Assembly (NCBI GenBank): GCA_037481695.1
Contig: JBBFLE010000009.1
Span: 1-64,000 of the forward strand
Direction: 5' to 3'
Origin: a bacterium
Lineage (GTDB): Bacteria; Desulfobacterota; Desulfocorpusculales; Desulfocorpusculum
DNA length: 64,000 nt
In this document: in pieces, positions 38,130-47,844 of the stretch
Layout: every line of letters starts with the position of its first letter
How positions within the stretch are numbered: the first letter of the stretch is position 1
Notes under the pieces: generated by a model
The model's database searches: none
Seen by the model: only the letters and a program-made list of their open reading frames with translations
What the model was told of the DNA's origin: nothing
Position numbers and translations under genes: made by a program

Positions 38130-39257
38130 TCAGAACCCCACGTTTTCCAGGGGAAGCCCGAAGGCTTCAGCCACTCCTGGATGAGTGACGGCCCCACAAT
38201 AAACATTGAGCCCCTTTTGCAGAGCCCTGCTGCGGGACATGGCCTTGAAGATTCCCCGGTCTGCTATGTCCAAGGCATAGGAAAGGGTGGAGTTGGTAAG
38301 GGCATAAGTGGAAGTCCGAGGCACGGCCCCTGGCATGTTGGCCACACAGTAATGCACCACCTCATGCACTATGTAGGTTGGCTCGTCGTGGGTGGTGGGC
38401 CTGGTTGTCTCGCACATCCCTCCCTGGTCCACGGCCACGTCCACTATGGCAGCCCCAGGTTTCATTTTTTGAACCATCTCCTCTGTGATGAGCTTGGGAG
38501 CCTTGGCACCAGGAATGAGCACAGCACCTATGACCAGATCCGCCTTTATCACCTCTTCCTCTATGTTGGCCCGGTTTGACATGACCGTGGTTACATGCCC
38601 CTGCATGATGTCTCTCACATAGCCTAGTCTGGTGGGGTTTACATCCAGGATGCTGACCTGGGCGCCTATGCCCACGGCAACATGACAGGCATTGGCCCCC
38701 ACTATCCCAGCTCCTATGATCACCACCTTGGCAGGCGGTACACCCGAGACCCCGCTTAGAAGCACCCCCCTGCCTCCCTCGCCCACCTCCAGACAACGGG
38801 CCCCCACCTGTATGGAAAGCCTGCCAGCCACCTCACTCATGGGTGCCAACAATGGCAAGGAGCCGTCATCCAACTGGATTGTCTCGTACGCTACACCTAT
38901 GCACTTGGCTTGAATCATCCTCTCGGTCAGCTCTCTGTTGGCTGCCAGATGTAGGTAAGTAAAAAGGATTTGGCCCTCCCTGAGCATTCCATACTCCTCT
39001 GGAAGGGGTTCTTTCACCTTTAGAATCATCTCAGATTCACTCCAGATCAGGGCCGGGTCTGAGATGAGCTTGGCTCCGGCTGCCTGGTATTGCTCGTCAG
39101 GGATCGCACTTCCCAGCCCGGCCCCCTTTTCCAGAAGTACCGTATGGCCGTGGGAGACAAAGGCCGTGACGCCCGCAGGGGTTATGGCAACCCTTCTTTC
39201 CTGCTTCTTGATCTCTTTGGGGACACCCACTATCACGGCTGACCTCCTATGTGTCAT
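38130..39257 (-). CDS. ald: Alanine dehydrogenase
   Basis: 375 aa NAD-dependent enzyme interconverting alanine and pyruvate plus ammonia. N-terminal GVPKEIKKQERRVAITPAGV and LEKGAGLGSAIPDEQY contain the substrate Arg and Lys; HLAANRELTERM contains the catalytic His; GAGIVGANACHVAVGIGAQV is the Rossmann NAD site. The ATG overlaps the DUF2007 gene stop by 4 nt. Likely role: nitrogen and amino-acid catabolism or redox balancing. Confidence 0.96.
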   Translation of the reverse strand: MTHRRSAVIVGVPKEIKKQERRVAITPAGVTAFVSHGHTVLLEKGAGLGSAIPDEQYQAAGAKLISDPALIWSESEMILKVKEPLPEEYGMLREGQILFTYLHLAANRELTERMIQAKCIGVAYETIQLDDGSLPLLAPMSEVAGRLSIQVGARCLEVGEGGRGVLLSGVSGVPPAKVVIIGAGIVGANACHVAVGIGAQVSILDVNPTRLGYVRDIMQGHVTTVMSNRANIEEEVIKADLVIGAVLIPGAKAPKLITEEMVQKMKPGAAIVDVAVDQGGMCETTRPTTHDEPTYIVHEVVHYCVANMPGAVPRTSTYALTNSTLSYALDIADRGIFKAMSRSRALQKGLNVYCGAVTHPGVAEAFGLPLENVGF

Positions 39258-39553
39258 TCCTGGTCCTCATGGTCTCCAATGAATCTGACTTCCTCCGGAT
39301 CAGATCTCTTGGCGTAGACTCTCAAGGCTTCTTCTATGATCTCTTTTGCTCTGTGGGCGTATTGGGCTTCAACCAGGATGGCTCCCCAGCCCCTCTGAAG
39401 CACAAAAAGCCCGTCATAGGCGATCTCTTCATGGGTTCTGCAAGTGCAAGGGATGCCCTCAAGCTGCAAAGCCCCAAGGAGTATCTCTGCCTCAAAATGA
39501 TCTTGTACAACATGTACTTGAACCAAAGCCTGTTGCTCACCGGGATTTACCAT
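39254..39553 (-). CDS. DUF2007-family small protein
   Basis: 99 aa. Resembles the DUF2007 (putative signal-transducing) family: VQVHVVQDHFEAEILLGALQLEGIPC followed by a short mixed alpha/beta fold and ILVEAQYAHRAKEII. Such proteins are small, soluble and of unknown role. I chose the ATG at 39553 because AAAGGGGGG lies about 9 nt upstream; an ATG at 39580 is also in frame. It heads the minus-strand run ald-tilS-ftsH and overlaps ald by ATGA. Confidence 0.75.
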   Translation of the reverse strand: MVNPGEQQALVQVHVVQDHFEAEILLGALQLEGIPCTCRTHEEIAYDGLFVLQRGWGAILVEAQYAHRAKEIIEEALRVYAKRSDPEEVRFIGDHEDQE

Positions 39554-39638
39554 ATTTGCTTGTCCCCCCTTTGTGAGCATGATATCTTTTCGGAAATGTT
39601 AACACAGTTCCCCAGGATGGGCGCAAGGAGGAGCAATA

Positions 39639-40262
39639 ATGTTTCGTAGCTTGTTTTTCCCTTCCTGTGTCAGAGGCAGGCTTTTCCTGGTACAGTTGTT
39701 TTGTGTGGCCGCTTTTTTTCTGACACAGGAGGATATCTTGGCCGACCTTCTTCATCTCAAGAGCGGATCGGTTGTAGACATAGGTTGGGATTATCACACA
39801 AAGGGAGACAAGCTCATAATCCAGAAGAAGGAAGGAACCATAGCTATTTCCTTGTCCGACGTGGAAAGGCTCCAGAAGACTCAGCCCGTTAGATCCTCTG
39901 CCAGTTCCAAAGCTGAGGAAATCCAGCAGTCAACAGAAGAAATGGAACCTGGCAGACCAGCCGGAGAAGATGGCAGAGAAGTTCTCAGAAGGGTCATTCA
40001 AGAGGCCCTGGGTTTTCTGGAGCAGCTTGAATCTTCAAGCGAGATTACCGAGGAGATCAAACAAGAAGGGCTCGAAATATCAGAAGTCTGGATTCAAGAT
40101 ACAAGATCCACAATGCAGGGGGATGCTGAGGAAGGGGTAGTGCGCTCTGCTGAGAGTCTCATCAGGATCTTGGAAGATCTCCAGGGGGATCTGCGTTCGG
40201 CAATACTGGATCGAGGAAAGGGCAAGGAAGAATCCCTTCGAGAATTGCTGGAGAGGATCTGA
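39639..40262 (+). CDS. Hypothetical exported protein
   Basis: 207 aa, not recognised. A signal peptide (hydrophobic 13-29) precedes a beta-rich segment (LHLKSGSVVDIGWDYHTKGDKLIIQKKEGTI is represented by residues 37-67) like those in small deltaproteobacterial exported proteins with a 'gene-for-residue DVERLQ' ending. The rest is charged and mostly helical, rich in Glu, with coiled-coil potential (85-205). AGGAGG lies 8 nt before the ATG. It is a lone plus-strand gene, divergent from DUF2007 and convergent with a CoA ligase. Confidence 0.6.
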   Translation: MFRSLFFPSCVRGRLFLVQLFCVAAFFLTQEDILADLLHLKSGSVVDIGWDYHTKGDKLIIQKKEGTIAISLSDVERLQKTQPVRSSASSKAEEIQQSTEEMEPGRPAGEDGREVLRRVIQEALGFLEQLESSSEITEEIKQEGLEISEVWIQDTRSTMQGDAEEGVVRSAESLIRILEDLQGDLRSAILDRGKGKEESLRELLERI

Positions 40263-40344
40263 TTTGGAATATGAGCCTCCATCAAACCCAGGCCAAGGGT
40301 CACTGGGAAGGCTTTAACATAGCTTTGGAGAGCCCCGGGGTAGT

Positions 40345-41892
40345 TCAGACCTTGTTTTTTTGTCCTTGAGAAGGGTTTTGCCCTTCTCTTAGGGCTCTTT
40401 TTAGAACTTTTCCGGTGGGGGTTCGGGGAAGCTCATTTACGAAGAAATATTCTTTGGGGCATTTATAGCCGGCCAGCCACTTCCTGCAATGGATTTGGAG
40501 TTCTTCTGAAGAAGGAGTGCATGTCTTGGCCCCAACGATGTAGGCCACCACCTTCTCTCCCCAGCGTGGATCAGGAAACCCCACCACCGAAGCTTCTTGA
40601 ACTCCTGGATGGAGACTCAGAACCTCTTCCACCTCCCTGGGATAAATGTTTTCCCCTCCCGAGATGATCATGTCCTTTTTCCTGTCCACTATGTAGAGAT
40701 ACCCCTCGTTGTCCAGCTTCCCCAGATCCCCTGTGTGTAACCAGCCTCCTTTTAAGGCCTCGGCGGTCTCGTAAGGTCTATTCCAGTAGCCGCGCATGAC
40801 ATTGGGACCACGAACCAGTATTTCGCCCACCTCACCCACAGGAACATCCTGGTCCTTTTCGTCCACGACTCTTACCTCCACGTACGCGTGAGGCTTACCA
40901 ACACAGGCGTTCTTTCTCAGGAAATCTTTTCCAGGCAGGGTGGTGCAGTATGAGGTGGCCTCTGTCAGGCCGTAGGAATCCACCACGTCGACCCATGGGA
41001 ACCTCTCCAGGAGTCTTTCCTTGAGCGCCTGGGGAATGATGGTGGCACCTGTGTTAAAGGTCCTCAGGGAACTCAGATCCCATTTCTCAAGGTTGGGAAT
41101 TTCCATGAGGGCCGTGAGCATGGGAGGCACTGCGGGGACTCTGGTGATCTTTTCCTCCTGGATCAAGCCAAGAAGCTCCATGGGGTCAAATCTGGGTCTC
41201 AGCACCACCGTGCCACCCAAAAGAAGGGTTGCGAAACACCCTCCCATGGCTGCGCCGTGAAACAGAGGCAGCCCGTAGTAAACCACATCGCTGCCCGAAA
41301 AGCCGCCACTGACCTGTCCATTTACCGCGTTCCAAAGGAAGTTCATGTGCGTGATCACAGCCCCCTTGGGGCGACCGGTTGTACCTGATGTGTAGAGTAT
41401 GTACAGGTCTTGTTCCAGATGGGGCTCTTGGGGTGGTTCTTCCATGGCCGGGAAGCTTGCCAGTTCCTCCCAGGCCCTGATATTTTTTCCACCAGCCCCG
41501 ATACAGATGACCTCTCTAGGACCCTGTAAGCTTTCTCTGAGGGGTTCCAAGCAAGGAGCGAATGCTTCTTCACTCAGAAGCGCCACAGCACCGCTGTCCT
41601 CCAACATGTAGCGCCATTCCGGCTCGGCCAGTCTTGTATTAAGGGGCACCAAAACAGCTCCCAATCTAAACAAGGCCAAATAAGCTACCACCAGCTCCAC
41701 GCCATTGAAGAGCAATGTGGCCACCCTGTCCCCACAAGTTATGCCCAGGGATGCAAAGGCCCCAGTAAGTGACAGCACCATGCTTCGCAGTTGCAGATAG
41801 TCCACCCTTTTTTTCTGGTTGCACAAGGCCGTCTTGGTGGGATACTTCCTGGCATTACGATCCACCAGGTAAGCAATGTGTCCAGGATTCAT
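40345..41892 (-). CDS. AMP-dependent acyl-CoA ligase
   Basis: 515 aa ANL-family ligase with all motifs intact: ATP loop [42 protein letters not shown] hinge, [12 protein letters not shown], and A10 motif [11 protein letters not shown] with the catalytic Lys. It activates a carboxylic acid to its CoA thioester at the expense of ATP. Last gene of the 17-gene minus-strand cluster, overlapping the acyl-CoA dehydrogenase gene by ATGA. The substrate is unknown; a cluster with two ligases suggests that either two acids or a pathway intermediate must be activated. Confidence 0.92.
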   Translation of the reverse strand: MNPGHIAYLVDRNARKYPTKTALCNQKKRVDYLQLRSMVLSLTGAFASLGITCGDRVATLLFNGVELVVAYLALFRLGAVLVPLNTRLAEPEWRYMLEDSGAVALLSEEAFAPCLEPLRESLQGPREVICIGAGGKNIRAWEELASFPAMEEPPQEPHLEQDLYILYTSGTTGRPKGAVITHMNFLWNAVNGQVSGGFSGSDVVYYGLPLFHGAAMGGCFATLLLGGTVVLRPRFDPMELLGLIQEEKITRVPAVPPMLTALMEIPNLEKWDLSSLRTFNTGATIIPQALKERLLERFPWVDVVDSYGLTEATSYCTTLPGKDFLRKNACVGKPHAYVEVRVVDEKDQDVPVGEVGEILVRGPNVMRGYWNRPYETAEALKGGWLHTGDLGKLDNEGYLYIVDRKKDMIISGGENIYPREVEEVLSLHPGVQEASVVGFPDPRWGEKVVAYIVGAKTCTPSSEELQIHCRKWLAGYKCPKEYFFVNELPRTPTGKVLKRALREGQNPSQGQKNKV

Positions 41893-43028
41893 CTCAAAAG
41901 CTCCTTGGCGATGATCATCTTCTGAATTTCCGAGGTTCCGCCGCCTATCTCCACCAACTTGGCATCCCTCAGGTACCTTTGCACCGGGTACTCCCTCATG
42001 TACCCATAGCCCCCGAATATCTGCACAGCATCCAGAGCCGCCCTGGTGGCCATGACAGAGGCATAGTACTTGGCCATGGAGGCCTCTTTGGTGACCCTGG
42101 CCCCCTTTTCCACCAGAGGGAACAGGGCATAGGTAAAGGCACGGCTAATCTCCAGGGAGGTAGCCATCTCAGCCAGCATGTTTCTGACAAGCTGGAACTC
42201 TCCTATGTACTTCCCGAACTGCTTTCTTTCCTTGGCATAGCGCACCGAAGCATCCAGGCAGGCTTGGGCTATGCCAATGCTGGTATTGGCTCCCAGGATT
42301 CTCTCCAGATCCAGGGTCTCGAACATGGTCTCAAAGCCTCTGCCCTCGTGTCCCAGGATCTGTTGCTGCTCCACCCTAACATCATCCATGAATACCTGGC
42401 CTGTTGGTGAACAGCGCATGCCCAGTTTCCTGAGGGGCGGACCCGTGCTCAGCCCTTTCATTCCCCTTTCCAATATGAAGAGGGTAGCCCCGCGGCTTCC
42501 CTTTGTACCCCTTTTTCTGGCCACTACCACAAAATAACTGGCTATGGGAGCATTGGTAATGAAGGTCTTGGAACCGTTTATGACAAAATGCTCTCCCTCC
42601 TGCACATAAGTGGTTCTTATGGCCAGTGCATCCGAGCCTGCCTCAGGCTCTGTCAGGCACCAACTTCCCAGCTCTTTCCCTGAGATGACAGGGGCAATGT
42701 ATCTTTTCTTCTGAGCCTCGGTACCGTACTTGGCTATGAAGTAGCAGAAGTTGTTGGTGCAAATGTTCATGGACATGCCGAAGCCAGCCGAGACCCTGCA
42801 GATCTCCTCCTTTATTATTCCGTTGGTGAGCAGATCTGCCCCGCCACCCCCGTATTTCTCTGGTATGACCGAGCCTATGAGGCCCAGTTCTCCGGCCTTT
42901 TGATAAACTTCCATGGGAAAGCGCTCTTGTTCGTCTATGTCTTCTGCTATGGGCCCCAGTTCTGCCTCAGCAAATCTTCTGGTGGAAGTACGCACCATCC
43001 TGTGGTGTTCTGAAAGGAAGAGATCCAT
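41889..43028 (-). CDS. Acyl-CoA dehydrogenase, isovaleryl-CoA dehydrogenase type
   Basis: 379 aa flavoprotein that introduces a 2,3 double bond into an acyl-CoA. Typical are [32 protein letters not shown] and [20 protein letters not shown]. The canonical C-terminal base (YEGTSEI) is replaced by GGGTSEI, while a Glu is present in [11 protein letters not shown]. This is the base position of isovaleryl-CoA dehydrogenase, so a branched acyl-CoA is the likely substrate. It lies between two CoA ligase genes and overlaps the downstream one. Confidence 0.92.
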   Translation of the reverse strand: MDLFLSEHHRMVRTSTRRFAEAELGPIAEDIDEQERFPMEVYQKAGELGLIGSVIPEKYGGGGADLLTNGIIKEEICRVSAGFGMSMNICTNNFCYFIAKYGTEAQKKRYIAPVISGKELGSWCLTEPEAGSDALAIRTTYVQEGEHFVINGSKTFITNAPIASYFVVVARKRGTKGSRGATLFILERGMKGLSTGPPLRKLGMRCSPTGQVFMDDVRVEQQQILGHEGRGFETMFETLDLERILGANTSIGIAQACLDASVRYAKERKQFGKYIGEFQLVRNMLAEMATSLEISRAFTYALFPLVEKGARVTKEASMAKYYASVMATRAALDAVQIFGGYGYMREYPVQRYLRDAKLVEIGGGTSEIQKMIIAKELLR

Positions 43029-43049
43029 GTTGTTGGTTTCATCTCCTGG

Positions 43050-44588
43050 TCAAGGTTTTCCGTGCAGCTCTCTGAGCACTCTTTTTAGAACCTTTCCCCC
43101 AAAGCTACCCCTGGGGAGTTCTTCCACAAAAACCACTGAGGTGGGTTTCTTGTAAGACGCCAGGCGGTTCCTGCAAAAAGCCAAGATCTCCTCCTGGGTA
43201 ATTTCTGCCCCTTTTTTGGGCACCACTATTGCCCTTACGGTCTGGCCCCAACGTTCATGGGGAATGCCTATTACAGCCGCCTCTTTGACCTTGGGGTGAG
43301 AGACAATCACATCCTCCACCTCTCTGGCATATATGTTCATGCCTCCGCTCTTTATCATGTCCTTGAGCCTATCCACCACATACAGATAGCCCTTTTCGTC
43401 GTAGCGGCCTAGATCACCGGTATGTAGCCATCCTCCCCGCAGGGTGGTGCGGGTTTCCTTGGGATTCCTGAAGTAGCCCTTCATGAGGGTTGGGCCCCTG
43501 ACCTGAATCTCCCCCACCATGCCTGTTTCCAAGGGCAGGTCTGTCTCAGGATCTGCTATGCGCACCTCCGTGCACATGTAAGGCCTGCCCACGCTGCTCC
43601 AATGACATGGTTCATCCCAGGGCTTCAGCACGGTGACTGCAGGGGAGGCTTCGGTAAGAGCATAAGAGCCGTACATCTGTCCTTGGGGAAAGAGCAGCTC
43701 CTGGATTTCCTTGCGAAGATCCGGGCTAAGGGCGTCATGGGTATGAAGCCAGCGTTTCATGGAAGATGTGTCATACTTCCGCACTCGCTGGACTTCCAGG
43801 AGCTTAAGCCATATGGCCGTGTTACCCACTATGAAGGTGGTTTGTTCCCTTTCCACCATGGCCAGATATTGCTCAGGATCAAAAGAGCTGCTTCCTATGA
43901 AGGTCCCCCCTGCATACATGAAGGCCAGAAACCTGCTCAGAGCAGCCGAATGGTACATCTGCATGGGGTAAAAGGTTATGTCTTCAGGGGTGGGGCAGTG
44001 GTTTTCAGTGGTGACACATATGATGTTCCACAGCAGGCTCTTGTGGGTCAGAACAGCTCCCTTGGGCACACCCGTGGTGCCTCCTGTGAAGAGGATAAAG
44101 GCATCATCTTTTTCTCTGACCACATCTGAAGGCTCCTGATCAGAGCCATGGTCCAAGAGTTTTTCCATTTCCAAGGCCGGCAGTGCGCTATCCCCGCCAA
44201 AACTTACCACTGGCTTGAGCCCACTGCATTGCTCCAGGATGGCCTGTGCCACCTCGGAAAGAGCCTTGTGGAAAAAAAAGCCATGGGGTTCTGTCAAAAG
44301 CACCTGCCGCAAGATCTCATCTTTGGTGGCCCTGGCATCCAGTGGGACCGTAACCACACCCAGCTTCAGGTTGGCCAGGTAAAGCTGCATGAGCTGGATA
44401 CAGTTCAGAGACAAAGTGGCAACCCTCATGCCCTTTTTGAGTCCCAAGCCCCCCAGGGCATTGGCCAACCGGTTCACATTGCGGTTCAATTGCTGGTATG
44501 AGAGCTTGCCCCCCTCGTCCATGACCGCGCACTTGTGTGGATATTTCCTGGCACTCCTGGAAAAGCAGCTTCCAAGGGTCATCTCCAT
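43050..44588 (-). CDS. AMP-dependent acyl-CoA ligase
   Basis: 512 aa. ATP loop LFTGGTTGVPKG, YALTEAS, HTGDLGRYDEKGYLYVVDRLKDMI and A10 motif LPRGSFGGKVLKR with the Lys in place. A second ligase in the cluster, only distantly similar to the first. Starts 10 nt upstream of the BKACE gene's downstream end and 21 nt before the acyl-CoA dehydrogenase gene, so co-transcribed. Substrate unknown; aromatic, alicyclic or branched acids are all possible. Confidence 0.92.
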   Translation of the reverse strand: MEMTLGSCFSRSARKYPHKCAVMDEGGKLSYQQLNRNVNRLANALGGLGLKKGMRVATLSLNCIQLMQLYLANLKLGVVTVPLDARATKDEILRQVLLTEPHGFFFHKALSEVAQAILEQCSGLKPVVSFGGDSALPALEMEKLLDHGSDQEPSDVVREKDDAFILFTGGTTGVPKGAVLTHKSLLWNIICVTTENHCPTPEDITFYPMQMYHSAALSRFLAFMYAGGTFIGSSSFDPEQYLAMVEREQTTFIVGNTAIWLKLLEVQRVRKYDTSSMKRWLHTHDALSPDLRKEIQELLFPQGQMYGSYALTEASPAVTVLKPWDEPCHWSSVGRPYMCTEVRIADPETDLPLETGMVGEIQVRGPTLMKGYFRNPKETRTTLRGGWLHTGDLGRYDEKGYLYVVDRLKDMIKSGGMNIYAREVEDVIVSHPKVKEAAVIGIPHERWGQTVRAIVVPKKGAEITQEEILAFCRNRLASYKKPTSVVFVEELPRGSFGGKVLKRVLRELHGKP

Positions 44589-44598
44589 GGCTTATTCC

Positions 44599-45456
44599 TC
44601 ATGGGCTGGGGTTTGACACTCCCGGTTTCAAAGGAAGGATCTTTCTGGCCTCCTCCACCGTGGCCACCTCAAAGCCCAGCTCCCGGATTATTCTGACGGC
44701 CTTTTCCACCAGTTGGGCATTGCTTTTGGCCAAAACCCCTTTTTCCATATAAATGTTGTCCTCGAAACCGACTCGGATGTTCCCCCCCAGCAGGATACCT
44801 GCTGTGCCAAGGCTAAATTGGTGGCGACCTATGCCTATGACTTGCCAAGTGTCACCAGGGGGAAGGGATTCCACCAAGGCGATGAGGTTCTTGATTGTCG
44901 GTGGGATACCGCCCAAGACGCCCATCACAAAGCTGTTCTGATAAGGAGGGGGCACAAGCGCTGGCCTCCTTATCCAGACCTCCACGTTTTGAACCATGGA
45001 GAGGTCGTAGATCTCGAACTCTGGCATTATTCCCAGCTCCGCCATGGCCTTGGCGAAGTTCTCCATCACCTCCGGAGGGTTGGGAAACAGCTTTCGGCCG
45101 AAGTTCATGGAACCTGCGTTCAGAGAAGCTGAATCAGGCCTCAATTCCTTCACGGGCCTGAGCCTCTCCTCGAAACCCAAGCCCAATGTGGAAGCTCCCC
45201 CGCCTGTGGTTATTTGAGTAATTATGGGACAACGAGCCCTTATGCCTTCTAGGTAAGCTCGAAATATATCCACCTCCGGGCTTGGCGCCCCTGTGTTGGG
45301 ATCTCTGGCATGAAGATGTACCACCGAAGCTCCTGCATTGTAGGAGCGCACGGTTTCCTCCACCACTTCCTCAGGAGTTATGGGAAGATATGGGGTTTCC
45401 TGCCTGGTGGTGACTGAGCCCGTGGGGGCCACGGTGACAATTACCTTTCTTTTCAT
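44599..45456 (-). CDS. Beta-keto acid cleavage enzyme (BKACE, DUF849)
   Basis: 285 aa zinc TIM-barrel enzyme of the BKACE family, of which Kce of lysine fermentation is the founding member. These enzymes react a beta-keto acid with acetyl-CoA to give acetoacetate and a new CoA ester. Visible are VTVAPTGSV, the zinc-binding HLHARDP, QITTGGGAS, and GGNIRVGFEDNIY with the second-shell Glu. I start it at 45456 because GGGAGG lies about 9 nt upstream. Its presence in a CoA-ester cluster suggests removal of a C2 unit from a free beta-keto acid without thiolysis. Substrate not predictable. Confidence 0.92.
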   Translation of the reverse strand: MKRKVIVTVAPTGSVTTRQETPYLPITPEEVVEETVRSYNAGASVVHLHARDPNTGAPSPEVDIFRAYLEGIRARCPIITQITTGGGASTLGLGFEERLRPVKELRPDSASLNAGSMNFGRKLFPNPPEVMENFAKAMAELGIMPEFEIYDLSMVQNVEVWIRRPALVPPPYQNSFVMGVLGGIPPTIKNLIALVESLPPGDTWQVIGIGRHQFSLGTAGILLGGNIRVGFEDNIYMEKGVLAKSNAQLVEKAVRIIRELGFEVATVEEARKILPLKPGVSNPSP

Positions 45457-45563
45457 GGACTTAAATCCTCCCTTGTTCGAGCAAGATTCTTGCAAGCACA
45501 AGGCCCAAGAATCTTCTACTCACCCCTGGTTAACATTTCAACGCCTAATGAGCCCAGAAGGGC

Positions 45564-46019
45564 TCAACCCATGGGTTTGAAGTACGCGATGTCCAAGATT
45601 TTTCCTTTTCTCTCCTGGCTGAAAACAGCTTGGACTCTCATCCCGATTCGGATCTGATCGAGCCCCACCTCATCCAGGAAGTGACACAAGCCCGTGTCTG
45701 CCCCGTCCAAACGCACGATGCCCAACACATAGGGGGGCCGCCTGGGCTGGCAATTGTTGCTATATAGGTAATGGACCACGGTGTACGCAGCCAAGGTCCC
45801 GGTGCCTGGGAGTTGGATCCATTCCTCTATTTTGCTGAAACAATCTGGGCATACTGATCTTGGTGGTGCAAAAACCTTTTGACACCTCTGGCATTTGTTC
45901 CCAAAGATGCTGGAGTTGTCCCTCAAGTGTGTGAAAAAACGGCTGGCCACTGCCCCGTACCAATTGTGGTAAGGCGCATAAAGCCTTCCGGGCACCACCT
46001 GGACGCTGGTGTCCTCCAT
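45564..46019 (-). CDS. DUF35 OB-fold protein with N-terminal zinc ribbon
   Basis: 151 aa. Zinc ribbon CQRC...CPDC (residues about 43-60) then an OB fold (GTLAAYTVVHYL, PYVLGIVRLDGADTG). DUF35 proteins bind thiolase-fold partners: ChsH2 with the aldolase Ltp2, BbsA with BbsB, and the archaeal acetoacetyl-CoA thiolase/HMG-CoA synthase complex. It follows the second DUF35 gene after 1 nt and two thiolase-like genes, so it probably pairs with one of them. The 107-bp gap before BKACE holds no gene. Confidence 0.88.
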   Translation of the reverse strand: MEDTSVQVVPGRLYAPYHNWYGAVASRFFTHLRDNSSIFGNKCQRCQKVFAPPRSVCPDCFSKIEEWIQLPGTGTLAAYTVVHYLYSNNCQPRRPPYVLGIVRLDGADTGLCHFLDEVGLDQIRIGMRVQAVFSQERKGKILDIAYFKPMG

Positions 46020-46020
46020 C

Positions 46021-46509
46021 TTACTCCTCCAAGATTTGGAAGTATTTGATATCGGTTACTTTCCCAACCCTTTCTTCATATTCCTTGAACACTGCTTCAA
46101 CCCTCAGGCCCTCCTTGAGTTTGGATTCATCCAGATTCTCGGGGCCGAGATAGTGTGTAAAAAGAACTCCTTCCTCCAGCATGAAGGTGCCGTGGATATA
46201 GGGCTCTGGCCTGAGCTGGCCTGTTTCAGGGTCCATCTGTGGATATATGACCCTCTCCCAATCCAGGAGGGTTCCCTTACCAGAAAGCGCAAACCATCCC
46301 TGGGGGAATCGGGGGGCCTCTGTGTAGCACACGGCGCACACTATCCTGGGAGGCATCAGAATCCTCCCACAACCAGGGCACCTGACCACCCAGATGGCAC
46401 CAGCTTCCTTCAGTTGTCCCAGAAATCTTCCCAGATATGGTCCTGCAGACCATCTGAATCTGATCTCCAGGGTCCTTTCCTGCCCCAGCATCTCCTCTGG
46501 CCCCTTCAT
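46021..46509 (-). CDS. DUF35 OB-fold protein with zinc ribbon
   Basis: 162 aa. Zinc ribbon CPGCGRILMPPRIVCAVC (about 44-61), then OB-fold strands (GTLLDWERVIYPQMDPETG, EGVLFTHYLGPENLD). Tandem paralogue of the downstream DUF35 gene, sequence similarity low. Two thiolase-like genes lie directly upstream, giving a two-to-two ratio that suggests two partner pairs. A 173-bp gap separates it from the thiolase-like gene at 46683; I see no gene in that gap. Confidence 0.88.
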   Translation of the reverse strand: MKGPEEMLGQERTLEIRFRWSAGPYLGRFLGQLKEAGAIWVVRCPGCGRILMPPRIVCAVCYTEAPRFPQGWFALSGKGTLLDWERVIYPQMDPETGQLRPEPYIHGTFMLEEGVLFTHYLGPENLDESKLKEGLRVEAVFKEYEERVGKVTDIKYFQILEE

Positions 46510-46682
46510 GGCTCCTCCTAGCCTGCATCATCAACCATCTGGTGGATAATGCATGGCAACTTCAAGAGATCTTTAGATAAACATCTTCATGCTTGAACCC
46601 ACTGGGACTCTCACTGGTTGCTAAATGATCCGGGCCAGGGTCCCAGAGTCTACAGAATCCCTTGTGCATGAACAGATCCAGA

Positions 46683-47843
46683 TCATTGCTTGTTGGCCGA
46701 CAATAGCACCGCCACTGTCCAGCCGCTTCCCCCCCAAGCTGTGGCAAACCCCAGGGTGGGTTTTCTTGCAATCTGGTGTTCTCCTGCATCCCCCCTCAAT
46801 TGCAAGGCGCACTCGGCCACCCTGATGAGTCCTGTGGCTCCTATGGGGTTTGTACAGACCACTCCGCCCGAGGGGTTCACTGGAAACTCCCGGTCAAAAT
46901 AAAAGGAGCCCTTTTCTTCCAGGCGCCAGGCCTGGCCCTTGGGGCAAAAGCCGTAGGCCTCCAGCCATTCCAATTCGGCCCAGGTGGAGGGAGCATATAT
47001 CTCAGCCACTGAAATCTCCTCCATGGGCCTGGAAATGCTGTTTCTGCTGAAAATCTTAGACGCAGCCATTTCCAGATCAGCCACGCTGTGTCTTCCTCCC
47101 CTGATGTACATGGCCTCCTTGTGAACAGTGACCCAATCTTTTACCCAGACGGGTTTTCGGGGACCCCTTTGTGCTGCCTGCTCAGATGTTACAACAATGG
47201 CGCAGGAGCCTTCAGAAGTTGGACACATGTCGGTCTGCCGCAAGGGAGGGATCAGATATGGAGCCTCCATGGCATCTTCCACCCGTCTTAGATCCATTCT
47301 CAGGTGCGCATGGGGATTTCTCCTTGCATGTTCGGCCAGCCTTATTCTTACCACAGAGCCCATGGCTTCCGGAGCTCCGGTTTCGCGCATGTAGTACCTG
47401 GCCTGTCTTGAGAAATAACCTATGGCCCCGGTTGTAAGCCACCTGATCCATAGGGGATCGGACACGGTCTTAAGGCCTGCCCTCGTATCCCCTTCGGATT
47501 GCTTTTCGAAACCCACGGCCACCACCGTGTCAAAGACTCCAGAGCTCACGTATTCAAATGCCACGCAAGCCAAGGTGCCCCCTGTTGTGCCTCCTGTGGT
47601 GACTCTAATACCAGGCTTGCCCACGGCACCTATGAAGTCAGCCTGCCACATGTCCTGGACGTACCTTCCCTCAAAGAGTTCCATGTTACCCACTATGAAA
47701 GCCTGCACATCCTCAATGGATATACGGGCGTCTTCTAGGGCAGCCTTGACACTTTCGGTACAGAGTTCTGCTATGTTCACATCCGGGCGTCTGGCGCAAT
47801 GAAATGACTGACCAACGCCCACTATGGCCGCTCTTCTAGACAT
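46683..47843 (-). CDS. Thiolase-fold protein lacking catalytic Cys and His (putative retro-aldolase)
   Basis: 386 aa, SCP2-thiolase/lipid-transfer type by fold: opening AAIVGVGQS, NPSGGVVCTNPIGATGL and GFATAWGGSGWTVAVLL near the end. The nucleophile loop reads VTTGGTTGG (81-89), with no Cys where true thiolases have ENACASGG. The GHPIGATG His is Asn (TNPIGATG). A Tyr stands in AEIYAPST where thiolases carry VHDCF. Similar losses occur in Ltp2, which cleaves a beta-hydroxy acyl-CoA by retro-aldol reaction with a DUF35 partner, so that chemistry is inferred. Neighbours: another pseudo-thiolase 1 nt upstream and DUF35 genes downstream. Confidence 0.88.
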   Translation of the reverse strand: MSRRAAIVGVGQSFHCARRPDVNIAELCTESVKAALEDARISIEDVQAFIVGNMELFEGRYVQDMWQADFIGAVGKPGIRVTTGGTTGGTLACVAFEYVSSGVFDTVVAVGFEKQSEGDTRAGLKTVSDPLWIRWLTTGAIGYFSRQARYYMRETGAPEAMGSVVRIRLAEHARRNPHAHLRMDLRRVEDAMEAPYLIPPLRQTDMCPTSEGSCAIVVTSEQAAQRGPRKPVWVKDWVTVHKEAMYIRGGRHSVADLEMAASKIFSRNSISRPMEEISVAEIYAPSTWAELEWLEAYGFCPKGQAWRLEEKGSFYFDREFPVNPSGGVVCTNPIGATGLIRVAECALQLRGDAGEHQIARKPTLGFATAWGGSGWTVAVLLSANKQ

Positions 47844-47844
47844 G

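Noticed and set aside
40368-40388. Hairpin with 8-bp arms considered as a terminator
   Set aside because: It lies in the ligase coding end and neither strand has a T-run after the stem.
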